Notes: generated from the letters alone by a model not told the origin. Shown: positions 16,275-25,161, counted from the first letter of the stretch. The stretch is 44,692 nt of DNA from Halobacteriales archaeon QS_4_69_34 (GCA_003021045.1 PXRN01000007.1:1-44692); one strand, 5' to 3'. Made by a program: numbers and translations.

Positions 16275-16418
16275 AAGCTCCCTCAGCCCCTCCGGTCGTT
16301 CGTCCGCTCGCGGTACGGTTGTTGACGGCTACTGCCACCGCTACGACACTGCGACGAGCCGGCCCCAAGGGCTGCGGTTGCGGCGGCTGCGCGGCCGCGG
16401 AAAGACGCTAGCTGTCGA

Positions 16419-16494
16419 ACCGCGAGCAGACGACCGCGCGGCCATCCGGCTCGCGCGATCGGGAGCGAGCGGCCTTTTTAGTCCAGGTTTTTGC
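16419..16494 (+). repeat. Dispersed repeat, copy 1
   Basis: Positions 16459-16494 are identical over 36 bp to 36244-36279; the core reads GCGAGCGGCCTTTTTAGTCC. A second block, ACCGCGAGCAGACGACCG at 16419-16436, matches 36214-36231 with one difference. G+C-rich GCGGTTGCGG runs precede both copies. The core contains CTTTTTAG, the same word used as a TATA box before the polyprenyl synthase gene. Confidence 0.85.
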
Positions 16495-16541
16495 GGGGGT
16501 TCGAGCGAGCGAGTGCCGAAGGCATGAGCGATGCGAGGACT

Positions 16542-16558
16542 CCCCACAAAAAGTGGGG
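16542..16558 (+). other. Hairpin upstream of the DHH gene promoter
   Basis: CCCCAC (16542-16547), loop AAAAA, GTGGGG (16553-16558) forms a perfect 6-bp stem. It ends four bases before the TATA box at 16562. At DNA level the inverted repeat could be an operator or BRE-proximal site; at RNA level it could end an upstream transcript. Confidence 0.5.
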
Positions 16559-16561
16559 TTG

Positions 16562-16567
16562 TTTAAG
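16562..16567 (+). promoter_or_regulatory. TATA box of the DHH-family gene
   Basis: TTTAAG is centred 26 bp before ATG 16591. This decides the start, because an in-frame GTG at 16573 would lie only 6 bp from the TATA box. Confidence 0.7.
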
Positions 16568-16590
16568 CGGCTGTGGGTCAACCCGGGGAT

Positions 16591-18069
16591 ATGGTGTCGC
16601 GGCTGGTGCTGGGCTGTGGGTCGGTCGGCCGCGCGGTCGTCGGGATCGCCGACGACCGCTCGGGCCGGACGCTGGTACTGTGTGCCGACGAGGATCGCGT
16701 CGAGACCCTGCGTTCTTCTAGCGTCGCCGCGAAGCGGGCCGATCCGACCGACGCGGCGACGCTCGCGGCGCTCGACCGTCCGGTCGACGTGGTCGTCGTC
16801 GCGGCCGACGACGCGGCTACGAACCGAGCGGCCGCCGAGGCTGCCCGCGAGCACTGCCCGGACGCGTTCGTGCTCGCGTACACGGGAGAGGACGCCACAG
16901 ACGGGGCGCGGGCGGCCATCGACGCGGCCGCGGACCGGGTGATCGCGCCCGAGACGGCGACCGCCGATCGGCTGCTCGACCGGATCGGCGAGGAGACTAT
17001 GCGGCCCCGGCGGCTGTGGGTGCTCCTCCAGGAGCTGGAGGGGCCGTTGGCGATCCTCACCCACGACAACCCCGACCCGGACGCGATCGCCAGCGGGGTC
17101 GCTCTGCGGGAGATCGCCGCGGCGGCCGGCTGTGGGGCCGACGTGTGTCACTTCGGGCGGGTCACCCACGAGGAGAACCGCGCGATGATCAACCTGCTCG
17201 ACCTCGACCTGCACACGCTCACTTCGCCCGAGGCGGTCGACGAGTACGGAGGGATCGCGCTCGTCGACCACTCCCGGCCGGGCGTCAACGACCAGCTCCC
17301 GCCCGAGACCGCGATCGACGTCGTGATCGATCACCACCCGCCGCGCGCACCGGTCGAGGCGCGCTTCGTCGACCTCCGGAGCGACGTGGGCGCGACGAGC
17401 ACCCTGCTTTCGAGCTACCTCCGGCGGCTCGACATCCCCGTCGGGGCGGCAGTGGCGAACGGGCTGCTGTACGGCATCCGCGTCGACACCAAGGAGTTCA
17501 GCCGCGAGGTCTCGACCGCGGACTTCGAGGCTGCCGCGTTCCTGCTCCCCGCCGCCGAGGAGGACGTCTTGGAGCGCATCGAGTCCCCGAGCGTGAGCGC
17601 CGAGACCCTCGGAACGCTCGCGAGCGCCATCGGGAACCGGCGGGTCGAGGGCACGGTGTTGACGAGCTGCGTCGGCGAGCTGGGCGAGCGCGACGCGCTG
17701 GCCCAGGCCGCCGATCGGTTGCTCGACATCGAGGGGGTGAGCACGACCGTCGTCTACGGCATCCTCGACGGGGTGGTCTATCTCTCCGGGCGGACCCGCG
17801 GGGCCGACCTCGATCTGGGCGAGGTGCTCCGGGACGCGTTCGATCCGATCGGGAGCGCGGGCGGTCACGCCGACATGGCGGGCGCGCAGATCCCGCTCGG
17901 GCTGCTCAGCGACGCCGACGACGGGGAGTCGCTGACGGGCATCGTCAGCGACGTGATCGACGACCGCTTCTTCGAGGCGCTCGCATCGCTCCCCGGCGCT
18001 CGGGCCCCGGCGGACGCCTCGGTAGTGTCGCCGATGGACGCCCCGGGCAGGGACGACAGCGAGCGCTGA
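16591..18069 (+). CDS. TrkA-N / DHH-DHHA1 phosphoesterase-family protein
   Basis: A 492-residue fusion. Residues 1-125 form a Rossmann RCK/TrkA-N domain (GCGSVG at 8-13). Residues 140-330 are a DHH phosphoesterase domain with THDNPDPDAIASG, LVDHSRPG and VVIDHHPP (DHH 247-249). The C-terminal DHHA1 domain has GSAGGHADMAG. DHH enzymes of this type hydrolyse small nucleotides such as cyclic di-AMP products or nanoRNA, with Mn at the DHH site. The substrate here is not known. The combination with a nucleotide-binding RCK domain is widespread in archaea and suggests nucleotide-controlled activity. Confidence 0.93.
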   Translation: MVSRLVLGCGSVGRAVVGIADDRSGRTLVLCADEDRVETLRSSSVAAKRADPTDAATLAALDRPVDVVVVAADDAATNRAAAEAAREHCPDAFVLAYTGEDATDGARAAIDAAADRVIAPETATADRLLDRIGEETMRPRRLWVLLQELEGPLAILTHDNPDPDAIASGVALREIAAAAGCGADVCHFGRVTHEENRAMINLLDLDLHTLTSPEAVDEYGGIALVDHSRPGVNDQLPPETAIDVVIDHHPPRAPVEARFVDLRSDVGATSTLLSSYLRRLDIPVGAAVANGLLYGIRVDTKEFSREVSTADFEAAAFLLPAAEEDVLERIESPSVSAETLGTLASAIGNRRVEGTVLTSCVGELGERDALAQAADRLLDIEGVSTTVVYGILDGVVYLSGRTRGADLDLGEVLRDAFDPIGSAGGHADMAGAQIPLGLLSDADDGESLTGIVSDVIDDRFFEALASLPGARAPADASVVSPMDAPGRDDSER

Positions 18070-18231
18070 GACGGTGTCGAGCCGCGCCCCGCGGTGGGTA
18101 GGCCGGTCGCCGCGTCCGGAGCCGGGAACGCGGACGATCGGTGGCACGCGGCGCTCCGTTCGAGCGATCGCGGGACCGACCCGGCGGGAACCGAGCGAGG
18201 GTTTTTCACCGGCGGTGGCGAGGTTCGATGC

Positions 18232-19035
18232 ATGGACTCCGGGGACGCGACGCCGCGGGTCGGTGATTACATGACCCGCGACGTCGCTACCGTCTCGCCG
18301 GACGACACCGTCCGGACGGTCGCTCGACGGATCGCCGAGAGCGAGACCTACAGCGGCTTTCCGGTCTGTGACGGCCGGCGGTGTGAGGGGTTCGTCACCG
18401 CCCGCGATCTGCTGCTCGCCGAGGACGACGCCGCGGTCTTCACCGTGATGACGACCGACCTCGTGGTCGCCCACCCGGAGATGAATCTCGACGACGCCGC
18501 CCGCGTCATCCTGCGCTCGGGCACCCAGAAGCTGCCCGTCGTCGACGACGCCGGCACCCTCGTGGGGATCATCTCGAACGGGGACGTGATCCGCAGCCAG
18601 ATCGAGCGCGCCACGCCCGAGAAGGTGGGCAACCTCTCGCGCACGCTCGAAGGCATCCACGATGTAACGGTGAGCGAGGAGCGCCGAACGGTGGCGCTGG
18701 CCGACCTCACCCCGACCCAATCGAAGGTCTACGCCGACGAACTGGAGGGACGCAGCTACGAGCTCGAACGGGGGCTGGCCGAGCCCCTCGTCGTCATCGA
18801 CAACGGGAGCGAGCGGCTCCTGCTCGCCGACGGCCACCACCGCGTGAAGGCCGCCGAGGGGCTGGGCGTCGAGACGATGGACGCCTACGTCATCCTGGTC
18901 GACGAGAGCGTCGAGCTGGGCATGGCCGAGACCGCACGCAAGGAGGGGCTCTCCTCGATCGCGGACATCTCGGTGGTGGACTACGCCCACCACCCGCTGG
19001 TCGAGACGATCAGTCGACTCGACGAGAGCGGGTAG
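18232..19035 (+). CDS. CBS-domain protein with ParB/Srx-like domain
   Basis: A 267-residue protein. Two CBS motifs (about 8-66 and 70-126) form a nucleotide-sensing module. The C-terminal half (about 155-260) is a ParB/sulfiredoxin-like domain with LTPTQSKVYADEL, EPLVVID and the signature LADGHHRVKAA (DGHHR 200-204). ParB/Srx-fold proteins include the ADP-dependent free-serine kinase SerK of Thermococcus, so a small-molecule kinase role is possible. A DNA-partitioning role is unlikely because there is no helix-turn-helix. ATG 18232 was chosen; the run GTTTTTC at about 18201 lies about 28 bp upstream. Confidence 0.85.
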   Translation: MDSGDATPRVGDYMTRDVATVSPDDTVRTVARRIAESETYSGFPVCDGRRCEGFVTARDLLLAEDDAAVFTVMTTDLVVAHPEMNLDDAARVILRSGTQKLPVVDDAGTLVGIISNGDVIRSQIERATPEKVGNLSRTLEGIHDVTVSEERRTVALADLTPTQSKVYADELEGRSYELERGLAEPLVVIDNGSERLLLADGHHRVKAAEGLGVETMDAYVILVDESVELGMAETARKEGLSSIADISVVDYAHHPLVETISRLDESG

Positions 19036-19173
19036 GCCCCGCATCGGTGCGGATCGCGGAGCTGGCCGGTCTCTCGAATGTGGACCCTCGTCGTCCGCCA
19101 GTCGGCCGCGTGCTCGTCCGATTCGGACTGGGCGCCCGGAAGCTTCATTGAGCAGCCGGTAGAAACCGCAAGT

Positions 19174-20874
19174 ATGTACGACGCCGAGGATCTCGCGGCG
19201 ATCCGCGAGGGGAAAAAACGCTGGGCAGAGGACGCCCTCGATCCCGTACTGGAGAGCTACGGCGAACGCAAAGACCGGTTCGCCACCGTCTCGGGGCTCG
19301 ACGTCGCCCGGCTGTACACGCCCGACGACGTGGCCGACCTCGATTACGAGGCGGATCTGGGATTCCCGGGCGAGGAGCCCTACACGCGGGGGGTCTACCC
19401 GACGATGTACCGCGGGCGGCCGTGGACGATGCGCCAGTTCGCCGGCTTCGGCACCGCCAGTGAGACCAACGAGCGATTCCGGTATCTCGTCGAGGAAGGC
19501 CAGACGGGCCTCTCGACGGCGTTCGACATGCCCAGCCTGATGGGCATCGATTCGGACGACCCGATGGCCGACGGCGAGGTCGGCACCGAGGGGGTGGCCG
19601 TCGACACGCTCCGGGACATGGAGGTCCTCTTCGAGGGCATCGACCTCGCCGAAGTGTCGACCTCCTTCACGATCAACCCGAGCGCGCCGGTGATCTACGC
19701 GATGTACGTCGCGCTCGCCGACCAGCAAGGGGTCGCCCGCGAGGAGCTCCGGGGAACGATGCAAAACGACATGCTCAAGGAGTTCATCGCCCAGAAGGAG
19801 TGGGTCGTCCCTCCCGAGCCCTCCCTCGATCTCGTTACCGATACTGTGGAGTTCGCGGTCGCGGAGACTCCCCGGATCAAGCCGATCTCGATCTCGGGCT
19901 ATCACATCCGCGAGGCCGGTTCCACGGCGATCCAGGAGCTCGCCTTTACCCTCGCCGACGGGTTCGCCTACGTCGAGGACGCGATCGAGCGGGGCCTCAA
20001 CGTCGACGCGTTCGCTCCTCAACTATCCTTTTTCTTCAACTCGCACAACTCGCTGTTCGAGGAAGTGGCCAAATTCCGGGCCGCGCGGCGCATCTACGCG
20101 CGGGTGATGGAGGAGTGGTACGACGCGGAGCGGGAGAAATCGAAGCAGCTGAAGTTCCACACCCAGACCGCGGGCCAGTCGCTGACCGCCCAGCAGCCGC
20201 TCAACAACGTCGCCCGCGTCACCGTCCAGGCGCTGGCCGCCGTTCTGGGGGGGACCCAGAGCCTCCATACGAACAGCTACGACGAGGCGCTCGCGCTGCC
20301 CTCCGAGCAGGCGGTGCGGGTCGCGCTGCGCAGCCAGCAGATCATCGCCGAGGAGTCGGGCGCGGCCGACATCATCGATCCCTTGGGCGGAAGCTTCGCG
20401 GTGGAGTCGCTGACCGACGAGACCGAAGCGAAGGCGATGGCGTACATCGAGGAGATCCGCGAGATGGGCGACGGATCGGTCCGGGACGGCGTCCTGCGGG
20501 GCATCGACTCGGGGTACTTCCAGCGCGAGATCCAGGAGGCCTCCTACGAGTACCAAGAGCGCGTCGAGGAGGGCACGGAGACGGTGGTGGGCGTCAACGC
20601 CTACACCGTCGAGGAAGACACCAGTCCCGAGGTGATGCACGTCGACGACGAGATACAGGAGCGCCAGCGCGAGCGTCTCGATCGGGTGAAACGGGAGCGA
20701 GACGACGGCGCGGTCGAGGCGGCGCTGGAGGACGTTCGGGAGAGTCACCGGGCGGGCGAGAACGTCATGGAGCCGATCGTCGCGGCGGTGAAAGCCGAGG
20801 CGACGATGGGCGAGATCATGGGCGTCTTCGAGGCCGAGCACGGCTCCTATCGGGAGACCGTCGGCGTGGCCTGA
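19174..20874 (+). CDS. mcmA: Methylmalonyl-CoA mutase, large (catalytic) subunit
   Basis: A 566-residue catalytic TIM-barrel chain that interconverts methylmalonyl-CoA and succinyl-CoA with adenosylcobalamin. Visible family segments include [70 protein letters not shown] and [19 protein letters not shown]. The cobalamin-binding domain with its DxHxxG motif is absent, as in other archaea where it is a separate small subunit; that gene is not in this window. [17 protein letters not shown] is a typical start. Likely role: propionate/odd-chain and branched amino-acid catabolism or anaplerosis. Confidence 0.96.
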   Translation: MYDAEDLAAIREGKKRWAEDALDPVLESYGERKDRFATVSGLDVARLYTPDDVADLDYEADLGFPGEEPYTRGVYPTMYRGRPWTMRQFAGFGTASETNERFRYLVEEGQTGLSTAFDMPSLMGIDSDDPMADGEVGTEGVAVDTLRDMEVLFEGIDLAEVSTSFTINPSAPVIYAMYVALADQQGVAREELRGTMQNDMLKEFIAQKEWVVPPEPSLDLVTDTVEFAVAETPRIKPISISGYHIREAGSTAIQELAFTLADGFAYVEDAIERGLNVDAFAPQLSFFFNSHNSLFEEVAKFRAARRIYARVMEEWYDAEREKSKQLKFHTQTAGQSLTAQQPLNNVARVTVQALAAVLGGTQSLHTNSYDEALALPSEQAVRVALRSQQIIAEESGAADIIDPLGGSFAVESLTDETEAKAMAYIEEIREMGDGSVRDGVLRGIDSGYFQREIQEASYEYQERVEEGTETVVGVNAYTVEEDTSPEVMHVDDEIQERQRERLDRVKRERDDGAVEAALEDVRESHRAGENVMEPIVAAVKAEATMGEIMGVFEAEHGSYRETVGVA

Positions 20875-20965
20875 CCGCCGGCCTCCACCCGGTCCGACCG
20901 ACGACCGTCGTCGCGGCCGCTCCGACCTACGAACGGGGTTCCGCCGTGAGAGCCGGGTTCGACAG

Positions 20966-20971
20966 CTTTTT
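20966..20971 (+). promoter_or_regulatory. TATA-like box of the lipoprotein-cupredoxin operon
   Basis: CTTTTT is 26-31 bp before the GTG at 20997, the spacing of a leaderless archaeal promoter. It supports the GTG start, which places a complete Tat signal at the N-terminus. Confidence 0.55.
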
Positions 20972-20996
20972 GTTCCGTCTGACCGATACGTCGGCA

Positions 20997-23126
20997 GTGA
21001 ACGACAGCCCTGATGGCCCCCTCCAGGACAGACGAGCGTTCCTCCGCGCCGCTGTCGCCGGCACCGCGGCCGGTCTCGCCGGCTGTAGCGGGTTGGCCCA
21101 GCGGTCGCCGTTCGGATCGACTACGGACGACGGCTCCGAACCGGTCGGCCCGGACGCGGACGAACCGACGTCGACGGAGACGCCCACGCAGACCCCGACA
21201 CGAACCCTGACGCGAACGGGGACGACGGCGACGGCGACGGCGACCGACACGCCCCTTCCCACCGAGACGCCGACGGCGACCGCGACGCCCACGCCGACGG
21301 AGACGTCCACGCCGACGGCGACCGCGACGCCCACGCCGACCGCGACGCCGACGCCGGAGCCGGCGAAGCCGGCGGACGTGGCAAACGGGAACCTCAGCTA
21401 CCTCTCGCCGGCGGAGATCGTCAAGAAGTACGGGAGAATCGTCTACACGCGGAAGTTCGCGGCGCTGAAGGTCGCCCTCGGCGTCCCCGAGGTCGCCGAC
21501 GTCGTCGACGGGGCGGTCTCCTCAAGTGCCTACCACCGCGTCCTTGAGGGGATCGACTTCATCGAGATCCTCGCGCCCCACGGCATGGACGTCACGGGCG
21601 AGGGCCTCGCGCCGGGTGAGTCGGAAGACGACCCGTTCCCCATCGCCGCCGAGTACACCATCGAGTACACCGACGTCAAGCGGGTGCGCGCGCTGGTCGA
21701 CCGCGAAACCGACGAGCTCCTGAAACTCGACGTCCGCACCCGCGAGCCCCACACCATCACCCAGCCCACCGGCAACAAGAACCTCGCCCCGGCGAAGGCA
21801 TCGCTCGCCGACGAGCAGGTCCGGGAGGTCCTGTTCGACAAGGACTGGTATCTGGCCGCCTCGGGAGCCTCGCCCTACGCGGCGTACTCCGCGGAGTACC
21901 CGCTGCCGACCGACTTCGCCTCGGGTGACTGGGGCGAGGAGGCGCCGAAGATCGCGTGGTTCAACTGGAACGACAGAGGCGACCAGTACGTCTCGCTGCA
22001 CACGATCGTCGGCCGGGACAACGAGGAGGTGCTCGAACTGAGCCAGCCCACCCGGGCCTCGCCCTACCCGCTGACCGACTTCACCGCCGAAGTCCGGGGC
22101 GAAACCGGCGAGCCGCGATACGGCCGCGGGCCGATCGAACCGCCCGGCGAGATGTTCCTGTCCGAACTCGAGGAGAAAGGGCGGACCGGCGGGAAGAACT
22201 GGAGCGCACGGAAGGCCGACCTCAACGGCGACGGCGACGTGGACTTCTGGGAGCGGACGGGCACCGTCGAGGCCCACGACTGGTCGGTGACGTGGCGCAA
22301 CACCGTCCACGACAGTTACACCGTCGAGGCCAGCTACAAGGGCAAACCCGTCCTCGGCCCCCAGACGAAGATCCCCTATATGTTCTCGGACTACGAACCA
22401 TTCGGGATGAAGGGGCCGGGCGTGCCCGAGGGCGACCGGATCAACTACCAGTTCTGGGACCCCCTCGGGATCACCGGCCCGGGCGTGCTCGAAAAGCACG
22501 ACCTCGGGGACGGCTTCCGGCTTCGGGGCACGTTCCACACCGGGTCGGTCGACCGCTGGGAGTGGCGATTCGGACAGAACTTCGGGCCCTACCGCTACAT
22601 CGTCGACTGGCACTTCTTCGAGGACGGGACGACGATGCTGATCACCCGCCATCCGACGACGGGCTACCGGACGACGAACGGCTTTCCCCTCTATAAGATG
22701 CATCTCGGGGTCGAGCCGGGCTTCGAGCGCGCGACCGTCAGCGCCGCCGACGGCGACGGCTGGCGGCCGGTCGTCGAGGAGGGCCGCTTCGACCGGAGCG
22801 AGACACCACGGCTCCGGATCGAGAACGCCGACGGTCCCGAGCGGCTCGTGCTCGCGCGTCCCGGCGGAGTGACCTATCCGCTCCAGTACGACCCCGAGCA
22901 GGTCGAGTACCCGCTCGACGGCTCCGGGCTCACCGCGGAGATGGACGACCGGCAGTACCTCGATCCCGACAACTACGTCGGTGGCCGCTCGCTCAACGGG
23001 GAGAAGCTCTACGTCCGGATGATCACCGAGAAGGACACCGGCGAGCGAAACCCCGTGACCAACCAGTCCTACGCGACGACGACGCCCTTCGCGTTCGTCT
23101 TCCGGATGACCGCCGAGAACTACTGA
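20997..23126 (+). CDS. Large Tat lipoprotein, possibly copper-amine-oxidase-like fold
   Basis: A 709-residue exported protein. The Tat signal DRRAFLRAAVAGTAAGLAGC ends at lipobox Cys30. A Thr/Pro repeat linker covers about 45-125. The folded part begins near 129. An EF-hand/dockerin-like loop DLNGDGDVDFWE (about 408-419) could bind calcium. The C-terminal half contains SYKGKPVLGPQTKIPYMFSDY and, near 523-545, FGQNFGPYRYIVDWHFFEDG. These loosely recall the supersandwich domain of copper amine oxidases. The topaquinone motif (N-Y-D/E) is not seen; NFGPY stands in its place. I do not assign a reaction. The GTG start follows a TATA-like box; a longer ORF upstream would overlap the mutase. Its stop overlaps the cupredoxin start. 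Confidence 0.7.
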   Translation: MNDSPDGPLQDRRAFLRAAVAGTAAGLAGCSGLAQRSPFGSTTDDGSEPVGPDADEPTSTETPTQTPTRTLTRTGTTATATATDTPLPTETPTATATPTPTETSTPTATATPTPTATPTPEPAKPADVANGNLSYLSPAEIVKKYGRIVYTRKFAALKVALGVPEVADVVDGAVSSSAYHRVLEGIDFIEILAPHGMDVTGEGLAPGESEDDPFPIAAEYTIEYTDVKRVRALVDRETDELLKLDVRTREPHTITQPTGNKNLAPAKASLADEQVREVLFDKDWYLAASGASPYAAYSAEYPLPTDFASGDWGEEAPKIAWFNWNDRGDQYVSLHTIVGRDNEEVLELSQPTRASPYPLTDFTAEVRGETGEPRYGRGPIEPPGEMFLSELEEKGRTGGKNWSARKADLNGDGDVDFWERTGTVEAHDWSVTWRNTVHDSYTVEASYKGKPVLGPQTKIPYMFSDYEPFGMKGPGVPEGDRINYQFWDPLGITGPGVLEKHDLGDGFRLRGTFHTGSVDRWEWRFGQNFGPYRYIVDWHFFEDGTTMLITRHPTTGYRTTNGFPLYKMHLGVEPGFERATVSAADGDGWRPVVEEGRFDRSETPRLRIENADGPERLVLARPGGVTYPLQYDPEQVEYPLDGSGLTAEMDDRQYLDPDNYVGGRSLNGEKLYVRMITEKDTGERNPVTNQSYATTTPFAFVFRMTAENY

Positions 23127-23947
23127 TGAACGGGACGCGACGCCGGCTGCTGCGCGCCGTCGCTGCCGTCGGACTCGGCACAGGACTCGCCGGCTGTAGT
23201 AGCGACGGCGGGAACTCGCCGACCGGGACCGAGACCGGGACGACCGAAGCCGCGACGGCAGCCGAAGCGACGGCGGTAACGGCGAACGCGACCCGGACGA
23301 CGCCGCCAGCGACTGCTACGGGGCGATCGACCACGGACGCGACCGCGACCACGGACGCCGGAGCCGGGCCCGGGCCCGCTGGATCGACGACCTCCGGTGT
23401 GCCGCCGGAGACGAGCACGGCCGAAACACCGACCGGGACGGCGGCGAGGACCGGGAATACGACAGCGACGACGGGTTCGACGGCTGGAACCCGATCGAAC
23501 GCGACCGAGCGCGGCGAGTACACGGTCGGTATGTACGGCGGGGCGAACAGCGATGGCATCTACTTCGACCCGATCGGGCTGTTCGTCGAGCCGGGCGAGA
23601 CGGTTTCGTTCGAGATCGTCGGCGGCAGCCACTCCGCGACCGCCTACCACCCCGAGAACCCGGTCTACGCCGGCGAGATAGCCAGACGGATCCCGGAGGG
23701 TGCGCCGCCGTGGAACACCGGCTCCCTCGGCGAGACGGGCGCGTTCCGGAACGTCGCCTTCCAGACCGTGGGCACCCACGACTACTACTGCATCCCGCAC
23801 AAGACGATCCCGATGATCGGCCGGATCGTCGTCGGCGAACCCGGCGGCCCCGCGACGAAGGCACCGAACCCGGACGGCGGCCTTCCGGACTCAGAACGGA
23901 TCGTCGAGGAGGGAGCGATCCCTCACGAGACCTTCGCCTCCGAGTGA
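23126..23947 (+). CDS. Halocyanin-like cupredoxin (blue copper) lipoprotein
   Basis: A 273-residue exported type-1 copper protein. A Tat signal (TRRRLLRAVAAVGLGTGLAGC, lipobox Cys24) is followed by a Thr/Ala/Gly-rich spacer to about 130. A plastocyanin-like domain follows: GLFVEPGETVSFEIV, then GSHSATAYHPEN with the N-terminal ligand His169, and HDYYCIPHKTIPMIG with Cys222, His225 and Met230. All four copper ligands are therefore visible. It would carry single electrons outside the membrane. The ATG overlaps the stop of the preceding lipoprotein gene (TGATG), so the two are co-translated and the cupredoxin is a plausible redox partner. Confidence 0.92.
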   Translation: MNGTRRRLLRAVAAVGLGTGLAGCSSDGGNSPTGTETGTTEAATAAEATAVTANATRTTPPATATGRSTTDATATTDAGAGPGPAGSTTSGVPPETSTAETPTGTAARTGNTTATTGSTAGTRSNATERGEYTVGMYGGANSDGIYFDPIGLFVEPGETVSFEIVGGSHSATAYHPENPVYAGEIARRIPEGAPPWNTGSLGETGAFRNVAFQTVGTHDYYCIPHKTIPMIGRIVVGEPGGPATKAPNPDGGLPDSERIVEEGAIPHETFASE

Positions 23948-23965
23948 CGCCACGCCACCGGGCGG

Positions 23966-23985
23966 CCGGATCGATCCGGTCTTTT
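23966..23985 (+). terminator. Palindrome plus T-rich run after the cupredoxin gene
   Basis: CCGGATCGATCCGG (23966-23979) is a perfect 14-bp palindrome followed by TCTTTT, 19 bp after the stop codon. This resembles an intrinsic terminator. Confidence 0.55.
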
Positions 23986-24043
23986 CCCTTCGGTCTCCCC
24001 GTCCCACTCGTTTGCCATCGACCGGGTTGTGTGAGCGGTCGCG

Positions 24044-24120
24044 ATGCGGTACGATCGGTGGAGGTGCGGTGCGGTCGTGCAGGTGCGGTGCGGTCGGCGC
24101 GTGGCGGTTGCGTGGCGGTG
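24044..24120 (+). repeat. GGTGCGGT-type low-complexity repeat
   Basis: AGGTGCGGTGCGGTCG occurs twice (24062-24077 and 24081-24096), followed by GTGGCGGTTGCGTGGCGGTG (24101-24120). The unit is a loose TGCGGT hexamer, similar to the array at 36120-36203. Confidence 0.7.
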
Positions 24121-24490
24121 ATTTCTCGTGTGCCGGCGATCGCGGTCCACGTTTCGCTTCGATCGATCCGTTCGCGCCCGAGCGCGCGAATCGGCCCGCG
24201 AAGTCGCAGCGGTCGACCGATGCGATGGCGCTGAGGGGTGCCGTGGCGTCGGGGATGGAGCGCCATCGCGTTCGCGAACCGCCGTTCCGATCCCGGTTCG
24301 TGTCGTTCGTTCGCCGAGTCGGTTCGCCGGCTGGCGTGTCACGAGCTACGAAGACGCAGACCGTGGGCCGAAACACGACCGCGCTGGGACCGCGACTGCA
24401 CCACGATCGGCCGTACGTCCCCGGCCGGCCACACGTCCCGGACCCACCGTCGCACATCGGAATCGGTGGATCGGCCGGGCTGCAGCCCGG

Positions 24491-24516
24491 ACCGCGAGTG
24501 CCGATGCACACGGGAG
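24491..24516 (+). repeat. 26-bp word shared with 43169-43194
   Basis: ACCGCGAGTGCCGATGCACA followed by CGGGAG matches the second site at 24 of 26 positions. Both lie in gene-free DNA. The function is unknown. Confidence 0.5.
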
Positions 24517-24526
24517 GCTGCCCGCA

Positions 24527-24613
24527 ACCGCCACCACGCAACCTGCCACCGCCGCGTAACCTGCCACCGCCACCGCCACGCAACCCACCGCCGCCACCGT
24601 AGACCGCCACGCA
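24527..24613 (-). repeat. GGCGGT-type repeat, inverted relative to 24044-24120
   Basis: Read on the minus strand this is a series of GGCGGTGG, GGTTGCGTGG and GGCAGGTTGCG-like units. CACCGCCACGCAACC on the plus strand is the inverse complement of the end of the 24044-24120 array, so the two arrays face each other about 450 bp apart. Confidence 0.6.
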
Positions 24614-24992
24614 CGGTCTGCGCCTCCCGGCCGATTCCCGCGCTCGGGCCACCGCACGGCGACCGCACCGCCGGTCCTCGCGTGGCCCGCGGGTCGCTGC
24701 CCCGCCGTCGAGATGCTCGTCTCCCACCCCGCTTCTCATCCCTCGCGCGAGTCCGCGCCCACGCACCGTAGTGTGTCCGCCACACGCCGAGAGCGCCGCT
24801 ACCACACGGTCCGCGGCCCTACAGTCCGTCCCCGTACGGTCCGCAATCTCGCGGCTGGGGAGCGATTCGACGACACGATCCGAGACACGGAGCGGGAGCC
24901 ACGATGGGGCCGACGGAAGGGAGGACGGGACGCCCTCGGGCCTACGGGGCGGCGTTCAGCGAAAACCGTGAATGATGAGATGGTGGTAGTAA

Positions 24993-25027
24993 GGCGATCG
25001 GCGGATTTCAGCGTCGCTCCGATCGCC
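24993..25027. promoter_or_regulatory. 9-bp inverted repeat upstream of acs
   Basis: GGCGATCGG (24993-25001) and CCGATCGCC (25019-25027) are exact inverse complements with a 17-bp spacer, about 200 bp before acs. It has the symmetry of an operator for a dimeric regulator, but the distance to the likely TATA box is large. Confidence 0.35.
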
Positions 25028-25161
25028 GCTGTCGGTTCGTTTTCGTCCCGCCGTTCCTCGACGGACCGTTACTCGGTGGCATCACTTCGTCCAACGTTTC
25101 GGTCGAAATAAGCGGGCACAGACGCCCCTGGACCGATTATTACTCTCGCGCTTATCCGAAC

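Larger units (their letters stand above)
16198..16590 (+). other. 393-bp intergenic region rich in repeat elements
   Basis: No coding frame is credible here. It holds a degenerate minus-strand copy of the dispersed repeat (16225-16274), a GCGGTTGCGG-type run near 16371-16396, the conserved block 16419-16436, the plus-strand repeat core 16459-16494, a hairpin (16542-16558) and the TATA box of the next gene. Confidence 0.7.

Noticed and set aside
16408-20022. 1204-residue open frame on the minus strand
   Set aside because: It lies opposite three recognised genes (DHH protein, CBS-ParB/Srx, mutase). Its composition (His/Arg/Val/Asp-rich) is the codon-bias shadow usual in high-G+C DNA.
19800-20996. 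N-terminal extension of the 709-residue lipoprotein upstream to 19800
   Set aside because: It overlaps the mutase gene in another frame and would bury the Tat signal. A TATA-like box precedes GTG 20997.
24012-24602. 196-residue Pro-rich open frame in the 24-kb gap
   Set aside because: Basic composition, ends in repeat-encoded poly-Pro, no promoter or homolog recognised.
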